Source of the DNA: Mycoemilia scoparia
Lineage: Eukaryota; Kickxellomycota; Kickxellomycetes; Kickxellales; Kickxellaceae
NCBI GenBank assembly: GCA_027575805.1
Contig: JANBPU010000051.1
Location: forward strand, 1 to 64,000
DNA: 64,000 nt
Direction of reading: 5' to 3'
The notes under the pieces were generated by a model. It ran no database searches and had not been told where the DNA came from. It saw only the letters and a list, made by a program, of their open reading frames with translations. Numbering within the stretch: the first letter of the stretch is position 1; every line of letters begins with the position of its first letter. The translations under genes were made by a program, and so were the position numbers. Below are positions 57,092 to 64,000 of the stretch, piece after piece.

Positions 57092-58472
57092 TGAAGAGTC
57101 AGTTCTTCATGTAACTCCACCCTTTGACTAAATGGATAGCGGTTCAGTGTATAACAGCACCTTAAAGTATTGGCCCTATATCTATATCCAAAGCAAGCAA
57201 CCTAAGCAGTTGATTTTTCTCTGTGCCGTGCTTTGGTATGAATAAATAAAATGGAGTTGGTTTATATGACAAAATACAATATGATATATAAACAATGTGG
57301 ACGTTGATGACAAAATGGATCCAGATTTTTCAAAGTCTTGGCTGATGGCTTTATAAACCAGAGGAGTAAAGGGGTATTTTTTACGATGATATGGGCAATG
57401 TTGAACCTGGCCAATGCCATGGGTATCATGGAAAGCCTTAGATATGTAAGAGGTAGAGGGGAAAGAGCGGTAAGGAGATTTGAGCGAGGCAAATTGGAAT
57501 GGAGAAGGCAGGAAAAGAAGGCAGGTCAAGTGACTGGGGCTTGAGCTCGTACCTGCCCGTATATTAGCGCTAGGAGTCAGTAATTACTTTTTGGAGCTAG
57601 TAAATGCATAACTTGCAAGATTTCATGGCGTAAGCGAAGTAGCGTGCATGTGTGGAGGAGCGGTAGTCCTCTTTATGAGGCACTGCACGCTGGAGAATTG
57701 CGCCTGGAAAAGCCAGATCAGTCGAAGTGTTTGCAAGCCAAAATTAAAGTGGCTTGACTTGGAACCTGCATCTTCATACATTCTATTTGGATCAGGGAGT
57801 TGTGGAACCACTAAGAATCAGGCATAATGGGCGTCGTCGAATCCATTTAATACAAGTGCAGTAGGAACTGACATAAAGTACCGATAAAAGGCATACTTGC
57901 TCGCAGTAGCTAATAAAGTAGCTTCAGTAATACTGATTGCTATCAATCTTTGCAGCGCCTTTGGTAACTGCTTTCCGATCATTGTCTAGTGATTACCCTG
58001 AAAGCGTACGCATATTCGAGGCCTACTGATATCACCAGATATGCCTTTTAGTCCGTGTGAAAGAACAGAATCTGGTGGATGTCTTGATGGCCATCTCTTT
58101 CGACTTAAATATCATAGTAGAATAAGTCATTGTGATAAGGTGTGGCAGTCTCGCCCAGATATCTGCTGTGACTATCAAATATGGGCAAGAGGTGGCAAAA
58201 ATTCCACATTTTTTGCAGTGACTACTTTCTCACCCAATAAAGAGCTTTTGTCATTCGGACCATTTGGTACCCCAGGTTTCGTATTAATATGGGCTTCTCC
58301 AAAGCAGCGGATGGCCCTATTATTAGCAGCTACCCAGAGTTGCCGTCTAAAACATGTTTAGCATTATGGATAGGGGCTGGCCAGGATACGATCTATAGAG
58401 TCATGGCATCTCTCCAACATGCCTTTGCTCTGGCAACACTTTTGCATATCTTAGTTTCTTGACACTATTATA
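57092..58472. other. Divergent intergenic region, 1.4 kb
   Basis: Between the HMG-box gene (-) and the mannosyltransferase gene (+). Short frames (57338-57544, 57623-57811, 58041-58361) show no domain or consistent splice structure and are not called. The part at about 57480-57830 is more G+C-rich than its surroundings. No recognised repeat family. Confidence 0.4.
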
Positions 58473-59684
58473 ATGTTTATTTCATATCACTACAAGAAAA
58501 TTGCACATCCTGGCACTGTGCCCAGAAACTGGATAAAGTGCCTGATCTTTGCTGGAGTTTTGCTCTTTTGCTTCCTCAGCTTGTCCAGCTACAGAAATAT
58601 CGCGATTGTTGACAGCGAGAATGAGGGAGACAGTCGAGGGATCGCAGTTCCCGGTATGCAAGAATTTATCAAAATGAAGAACCATCTCCTTCCGGACAGG
58701 GAATCAAAAAAGAAGCCACAACTTCTCAATGCAGCAATAGTCTCGTTGGTGCGCAACGAAAACCTCTTTGGGATGATTTACACAATGCGCCAGCTAGATG
58801 ACCGGTTCAATAACAATTATGGCTACCGCTACATACTTCTCAACGATGTTCCATTTACTGAAGAGTTCAAGGAGAGAGTCACAGGCATAACCAGACATAA
58901 GGTAGAATTTGGTCTCCTTGTCAATGGAACCTGGGGGTATTCGCCCTATGTAGACAGAAATAAGGTTGCTCGTAAGCTGGAAGAAAACGAAGACCGATAC
59001 ATATATGGCGGCAGCCTCAGCTATAGATTTATGTGCAGATTCCAGGCCGGATTTATCTACAAACACCCGCTTCTTAAGGGCTTAGATTATTACTGGCGTA
59101 TAGAGCCTGATGTTAACTACTTTTGCGATATGCCGTATGATCCCTTTGAGCTTTATAAGACAAAGGGTTACAAGTACGGCTATGCTCTCGCCCCGCCCGA
59201 GAAAGAAATGACCGTAGAAACACTGTGGGAAACTACAAAAGATTGGATTAGAAAGAATAAGCACTTTCTTCCAGAAAAGAGCTTTGCCTCTTTCCTGCTA
59301 AAAGATAATGGCGATTACAACATGTGCCACTTTTGGTCCAACTTTGAAATCGTTGACCTGTCTTTATATAGATCACCTGCCTACGAGTCCTACTTCCAGC
59401 ATCTCGAGCGGGCCGGTGGATTCTTTTATGAGAGATGGGGTGATGCGCCGATCCACTCAATAGCTGCTTGCCTGTTCTTGACAAAATCACAAATACACTG
59501 GTTTGAGGATGTTGGATATCACCACGTTGGGTATTTACACTGTCCAAAGCCAAAATCTATGCTCAAAGCCTGCCTTTGTGAACCCGAAGATTCTTACACT
59601 CAAGAAGCACCATGTCATAAACGTTATAGGGATGTTGATGATATCTCGAAACAAGAGTTGCTGTCCATTCTCGGAATTGAATAG
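58473..59684 (+). CDS. Golgi alpha-1,2-mannosyltransferase (KRE2/MNT1 family, GT15)
   Basis: Intronless, 403 aa. The type II membrane layout is clear: a short cytosolic head, then a signal-anchor WIKCLIFAGVLLFCFLSLSS (about residues 20-40), then the lumenal stem and catalytic domain. Family blocks include AAIVSLVRNENLFGMIYTMR, YRYILLNDVPFTEEFKERV, the metal- and donor-binding YWRIEPDVNYFCD, the nucleophile region NMCHFWSNFEI, and FFYERWGDAPIHSIAACLFL. The cysteine-rich end (HCPKP, LCEPED) is typical. The enzyme transfers mannose from GDP-mannose to O- or N-linked glycans, which supports a fungal cell-wall mannoprotein system. Which paralogue of the KRE2/KTR set it is cannot be told. Confidence 0.94.
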   Translation: MFISYHYKKIAHPGTVPRNWIKCLIFAGVLLFCFLSLSSYRNIAIVDSENEGDSRGIAVPGMQEFIKMKNHLLPDRESKKKPQLLNAAIVSLVRNENLFGMIYTMRQLDDRFNNNYGYRYILLNDVPFTEEFKERVTGITRHKVEFGLLVNGTWGYSPYVDRNKVARKLEENEDRYIYGGSLSYRFMCRFQAGFIYKHPLLKGLDYYWRIEPDVNYFCDMPYDPFELYKTKGYKYGYALAPPEKEMTVETLWETTKDWIRKNKHFLPEKSFASFLLKDNGDYNMCHFWSNFEIVDLSLYRSPAYESYFQHLERAGGFFYERWGDAPIHSIAACLFLTKSQIHWFEDVGYHHVGYLHCPKPKSMLKACLCEPEDSYTQEAPCHKRYRDVDDISKQELLSILGIE

Positions 59685-59927
59685 ATTACTGGGCCTGAAT
59701 TACATTTTTCTGGAATGGCATGTCGCATGAATCAAAAACTACCAATTTTTATTACTAGTATATATATACATGACTCTGTGAGCTACTTTAAAGACAGCTA
59801 TCCTTTAATAGAGTTATTATAAGTTTATTAGAAATATATGCTTTATCAATCAGTTGGTGTCCAGATCAAAATTCGCTGGCTAATGCTTAAATACTTTAGC
59901 CATGACATAAAGTGGCCTAGTATACAT

Positions 59928-60713
59928 TTATCTACGTAAAAGGTCGGCAATTCTTTGTGCTTGAAGCTTTTGATAGCTGTTGAATTCCTGGCGAAGACGA
60001 TCTTCTTCCTTTTCGTATTCGTTCTCTATTAAGTTTATATAGCTTGTCTTTGACTCTAAGGTGGGATCCGGTATCTATTTTAAACCACCATAAATGTATT
60101 AGGCACATTCATTTACTTAATTTGCAGAATGTATACATGTAAATGGTGTCATACCTTTTCCACCTGCCTCAGCAGCTGATCTACTTTTTTAGTACTCTCT
60201 TTGACAGACCTCGTTGCATTTTGAGCTATATAATATTTGTTCATCTCAATACTTATGAACAGGTATCAGCCGGAAATATTGGTAAAACAAGTAAAAATCA
60301 CCTACCAGCTTCCCTGACCTCCGAAAAATGGAAACCTTGTAGCCTTTCCATAGCATTTTTCATTGAAGCAGTGGTGGCTTCTAGCTCATCTTTCAAAGAG
60401 CCAAGCGATTCCGGGGTCGGATAATTTAAACCAGTCTTCATAGTTTTACCATTAAATACCTTTAGTTAACATGAAAGCAGTAGATAGCATGTGCTCACAA
60501 CAAAAGGTCTTTTATGCCCTGTCTTACCTCAAATCCCTCACAGTTGATGGAAATTTGGCGCTGGGCGTTATCGTAGAGGTTCCCAGTGAGCTTGTTTACA
60601 ATATCAGTGTAGCCTATTTAAAAGTAGATATTGTCAGCACTCATACGGATCATCTGCATTTTTCCAATTCCTTTAGAAATGTGCTGCCTACCATCCACAA
60701 ACTCCTGCGACAT
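59928..60713 (-). CDS. Small coiled-coil protein in five exons (159 aa)
   Basis: Exons: 60692-60713, 60528-60613, 60306-60459, 60155-60225 and 59928-60074; phases close and the sum is 160 codons. Introns run from 68 to 80 bases, using donors such as GTAGGC, GTAAGA, GTAGGT and GTATGA. The protein starts MSQEFVDGYTDIVNKLTGNL and is almost entirely helical: SLKDELEATTASMKNAMERL, SVKESTKKVDQLLRQVEKIP and YINLIENEYEKEEDRLRQEF, ending ADLLRR. It has the size and look of a subunit of a helical-bundle complex (Mediator, kinetochore or BLOC type), but none of these families is recognised with confidence. Confidence 0.6.
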
Positions 60714-61337
60714 GGTTTACTATATAGAAATGTGTGCTAATGTGTCTCACAGAAAACCATGTTTTGTCAAATAAGAGACTTTAAAATACCATCCAGGTGT
60801 TATGGGTAAAAGCAGAATACACCTTTGATGAAAGTGGCAACAAATAAAACATGCCATGGTATAGTGGCAAGATAAAGCTTCTACTGCTTTTGTATATTTA
60901 ATAGAGAGCAAATGGTATATTTTACATTGCTAAAAGTCACAAAGCTTTAAACAGAAATGGTCTCCCAAAAAATGTTTAAGATAAAATATCAAGTATAGTA
61001 CACATGCATGGTCAGAAAGATAGCTAATAGCTGGCTAAAATTTAGTATAGATACCAAAGAAAACCCATAATAATGTTTTCATACTTTGGTATTTTTATTA
61101 TGGGTTATCTTTGGTGTCTATACTAAATTTAGCCCAAATTTATGCAGCTACTGTGACAAAAGGTCTTTTGTCAAGATTCGTATTGGAAAATGGTAGATCC
61201 ACTAATCCAAAGTTGATTGAGAGATTAGTGACAAAGTGATCCAAAAAATAAAATAAAAATGACAATCAAAAATTTCGTTATTCTTTTTTGTTTTCTAGAC
61301 ATACATTTGTAACCATATTTAATATACATTGACCACG
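60714..61337. repeat. Intergenic region with a large hairpin-forming inverted repeat
   Basis: At about 61033-61135, a left arm of GCTAAAATTTAGTATAGATA then CCAAAGAAAACCCATAATAA is mirrored by TTATTATGGGTTATCTTTGG then TGTCTATACTAAATTTAGCC, with about 22 bases between. About 38 of 40 positions pair. The arms are unrelated to the CATATGGG element. The remainder is a divergent promoter for the coiled-coil gene (-) and the G-patch gene (+). Confidence 0.75.
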
Positions 61338-62496
61338 ATGGGCCTTGCTGGAGCTAAATCAAAGCAGCGGATAAGCGCCGACCCTCGGAATTTGCATTGG
61401 AGTTCAGGTAAATATAAATGAGGCAAATTGGTTATTATATGCTAAGTGTGTGATAGACAATACATAAAAGTATCAAGTCACGAACACTTTTGTAAATCAT
61501 CTCTTCAATAGATAAGAGCAAATTTGGGTTCAAGATGCTCCAAAAAATGGGGTGGAACGAAGGAAAGGGCCTCGGTGCCAAAGAAGACGGCATGAAGGAG
61601 CATATAAAGATCAAGATGAAGACTAACACTCTTGGTGTCGGCTGTGATAAAAAGTCCATAAACAACTGGCTTGAGCACTCTGTAGCACTTGATTCTCTGT
61701 TCACCCGCTTGAACGACACCCCTGAAACTGATTCAAACAAGGGAGAAGAGAGCGATAGTAGCAAGAGCTTAGACAAGGAAAACTCCAAAAAATCAAAAAA
61801 GTCAAAGAAATCGAAAAAAAGCAGCAAAAAGGATTCTGAAAGCGATAATGATCAGGCATCATCAGGGACCACAAGCCAGGCCGGCTCAGTCCAGACAGTA
61901 CGTGCATCCCATAGAGCTCGTCATCAGCGCATGAAACGGATGGCTGTACAGGACAGCAAGAGCTTACAGGAAATTCTCGGCCAACGCAGCCAGCCAACAT
62001 CCCGGCTCCCAACTCCAGTAAGCATACTGAACACTGCATGTTTTAGAAAATAAAAACAAGAGCGAATATTGATGCTTTTTGCTGTGATATATAGAAACCT
62101 TCTGCACCTACGACCGGAACCAATACGCCAGCTGAGTCTCAAAACGGAGAAAATAAATCGGAGCCATCCACGGAAACAGAACTTACAAAAACCAGCTCCT
62201 TGAGCATTGGCGACTACTTTGCCCAAAAGCTCGATCCAAAAACTTTAGCCATAATTGGCGTCAAGCCCACAGCTCCCACAAAGTCTAAGGAATCCGAATC
62301 CTCGGAAGATCCATCAGATAAAAGTTATTCCAGTGAAGAGAAGGAAAAGAAAGAAAAGAAGGATGCCTTGAAGAAGGAAAAATCAAAGAAAGACAAAAAG
62401 TCCAAGAAGAGATCAAGGAGCTCAAGCAAGGACGAAGACAGCTCTGAGAGCAAAAAGGATTCTAAAAAGTCCAAAAAGGCCAAGCGGTCACCTTAA
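61338..62496 (+). CDS. PXR1: PXR1/PINX1-like G-patch protein
   Basis: Three exons: 61338-61407, 61512-62017 and 62095-62496; 325 aa. The N-terminus (MGLAGAKSKQRISADPRNLH) and the G-patch (FGFKMLQKMGWNEGKGLGAK then EDGMKEHIKIKMKTNTLGVG) match Pxr1/Gno1 and human PINX1. A SIGDYFAQKL-type motif precedes a Ser/Lys/Asp/Glu-rich tail like the KKE/D repeat of the yeast protein. These proteins activate the helicase Prp43 in rRNA and snoRNA processing in the nucleolus and can inhibit telomerase. The tail and a second Lys-rich patch (exon 2) are low complexity. Intron 1 is 104 bases and intron 2 is 77 bases. Confidence 0.92.
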
Positions 62497-63101
62497 TCTA
62501 TTAACTTGTTTTTAAATCTGTGATAAATGGTCAATTAGAATATTTGTTTATTTATTTGTGGCCAACAATTTGATTCATTTTATTGAGATTATAAATCACT
62601 TGTTTGGCTATAGGCAAGGCCATGCTGCAAAAATAATATTATTATTGAACCTCTTTTTAGTCATCAACATCATCGAATTATACATTTTTTCCGGACCCTG
62701 ACTGACATTAAATATATATGCTGCAAATAAAGGGGGTATCAATGTTTTTAGGGATCAATATTTCAGCAGGCATAGCTTTGTTGGTGCTCTTTACAAATTA
62801 TACCATAGAAAATCAGCTTAAACCCTTCCATTTCCGCTATTTATAAGTCCGTTTACACTTTCCACATAACCCAGTCTCAAAACGGTCAGCATTCTTGAAT
62901 GTTGTACAATTGTGGGTATAGCCTTGAACAATAGGCACTGATTGGCTATTACTGTTTATTAGAACCTGTGATGTAAACAGTGACCATAAGTATGCACTGA
63001 AGCGTTTCCCAAATAAAATAGTAGCAAACGCCTTTCTGTATAATTTACATATCAGCAACATTAATATAATACTTTATAGTTTAGTATAAGGAGCCATAAA
63101 T
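62497..63101. other. Intergenic region
   Basis: 605 A+T-rich bases between the 3' end of PXR1 and the last gene. A CTTTTTAGTCATC-type stretch and short A/T tracts are seen but no gene, repeat or defined site. Confidence 0.4.
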
Positions 63102-63996
63102 ATGGCAGGTGTTGAAAAGGAGTCGGACAGTGTTGTTAAATACTTTGACACGGTGCTTATTACCCAGGCACCAATTCAAATAAAGGACTCCACGACTATT
63201 GAGCCTCCAACAAATTCAAACACAAACCCAGACCCGCAGGCACCACCAAAAAAGCCAAAAGCAAAAAAGCATGGTCAGCTACTTTCAACAAGAGGGAACA
63301 GGCTTTCGTTTAATGAGAAAAAAGTGGATATTCTTCGACATCCAACGTATATAAAACGTAGGCCTATTTATTATTTTCCATGTGTTAACTTTCTATAAAA
63401 AGGACGAGAGGTTAAGTACCTAGAATCGACTTGACTTGTATGCCTAATCATTGTTTATTTTAGGGCTGTATGAGTTCCATTGTTTTCTTTTTGATAAGCT
63501 CAATGAGCATCCCAACAACAAGCCATTGGTGACTAAGCTTCCCTTAGACAAGGTTGATCTAATAGCAATGCTGATCCAGGACAGGTATGAATTTCCATCA
63601 CTATTTCATAGCACGGTGTTTTATTAATGTTGGCCCAAAAACGCCCAATGCTGAACACTTTGTTACAATAATTAGAGACTTATCATTAACGGCTCTTACT
63701 CATGAAGTGCAAAAGCAAATCTGTCCAGCATATTATATCGACGATGAAGAAACAAAGCCTGATGGCAAGTATCATTGTGAAACAACATCTTGTTCATACT
63801 TATTAAGCTGGGCACCATAGGCGACCTAAGCATAAACATTAAATTGCCTTTCTTTGTGGATCTAGATTGGATTTCAAAGGCCGCTATTCAGGATGCAATT
63901 CTGGAAACCGCATATAGAGTAAACTATGGTGTACCCTTAACTGTATTAGCAAAAGAATTCGAAGACAAATGGCCTTCCAATGGCGTGCCTCCTCAG
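63102..63996 (+). CDS. Unidentified protein, 3' part beyond the window
   Basis: Visible exons: 63102-63357, 63464-63584, 63676-63764 and 63821-63996, with a further donor at 63997; at least 214 aa. The start MAGVEKESDSVVKYFDTVLI is followed by a Pro/Asn/Lys-rich stretch, then YEFHCFLFDKLNEHPNNKPL and LDKVDLIAMLIQDRDLSLTA, PAYYIDDEETKPDG, and a folded-looking VDLDWISKAAIQDAIL ... LTVLAKEFEDKWP block. Intron 3 can be read two ways. A GC donor (GATG|GCAAGT, 63765-63820) gives PDGDLSINIKLP. A GT donor four bases on, with a later acceptor (63769-63830), gives PDGNINIKLP. The family is not recognised; the last block is the most searchable. Confidence 0.65.
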
Positions 63997-64000
63997 GTAA

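Noticed and set aside
58041..58361. 106-codon frame upstream of the mannosyltransferase
   Set aside because: Cys-rich mixed composition without a recognisable pattern; no splice partner found.
60528..60692. A 33-base intron (donor CCGTATGAG) in the coiled-coil gene
   Set aside because: Too short; a 78-base intron from the GTAGGC donor to the same acceptor also keeps frame and is preferred.

Overview
This is a eukaryotic nuclear window from a fungus. It shows spliceosomal introns (about 42 can be placed, mostly 50-270 bases with GTAAGT/GTATGT-type donors), A+T-rich intergenic DNA and several fungal marker genes: an RTT109-type histone acetyltransferase, a KRE2/MNT1-type (GT15) mannosyltransferase, a HUA1-type protein, and two enzymes of the alpha-aminoadipate lysine pathway. 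The high intron load, short 5' exons and CDK5-like kinase would suit an early-diverging (non-Dikarya) fungus. That placement is inference; nothing here fixes a species.

Layout. 1-4058: repeat-rich DNA (a dispersed palindromic element and a 54/57-base minisatellite) around one unidentified 294-aa gene. 4059-8815 (-): SNT2-type BAH/PHD/ELM2/SANT chromatin protein. 10070-12538 (+): acidic protein with a hydrophobic C-terminus. 12838-16133 (-): ISWI remodeller. 17546-21277 (+): inositol polyphosphate 5-phosphatase. 22176-23756 (-): GID4. 25368-29456 (+): homoisocitrate dehydrogenase followed by homocitrate synthase. 29930-32334 (+): kinesin-14. 32601-34028 (-): Gfo/Idh/MocA oxidoreductase. 34494-35450 (+): NmrA-like protein. 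36023-37150 (-): HUA1-like. 37914-38192 (-): ISD11. 38567-40833 (+): MON1 in 11 exons. 41272-42784 (+): CDK5/PHO85-class kinase with a PCTAIRE helix. 43060-44193 (-): RIB7. 45173-47645 (-): unidentified 676-aa Q/H-rich protein. 48129-49517 (+): RTT109. 50176-51213 (-): unidentified 307-aa protein. 51861-52592 (-): ATP synthase subunit d. 53846-57091 (-): two-HMG-box protein. 58473-59684 (+): mannosyltransferase. 59928-60713 (-): five-exon coiled-coil protein. 61338-62496 (+): PXR1/PINX1-like G-patch protein. 63102-end (+): partial gene.

Functional links are few. The two lysine genes sit in tandem and encode two steps of one pathway. The nuclear group (SNT2, ISWI, RTT109, HMG-box) and the mitochondrial group (ISD11, ATP7, probably both LYS enzymes) are scattered without evident operon-like logic. 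Exon models below were built by hand; in every complete model the exon lengths sum to a multiple of three and each junction keeps frame.

The most unusual material is non-coding: at least three families of short dispersed repeats, one large near-perfect hairpin, and introns whose best reading uses a GC donor. No CRISPR array, tRNA, rRNA or virus-like gene was seen.
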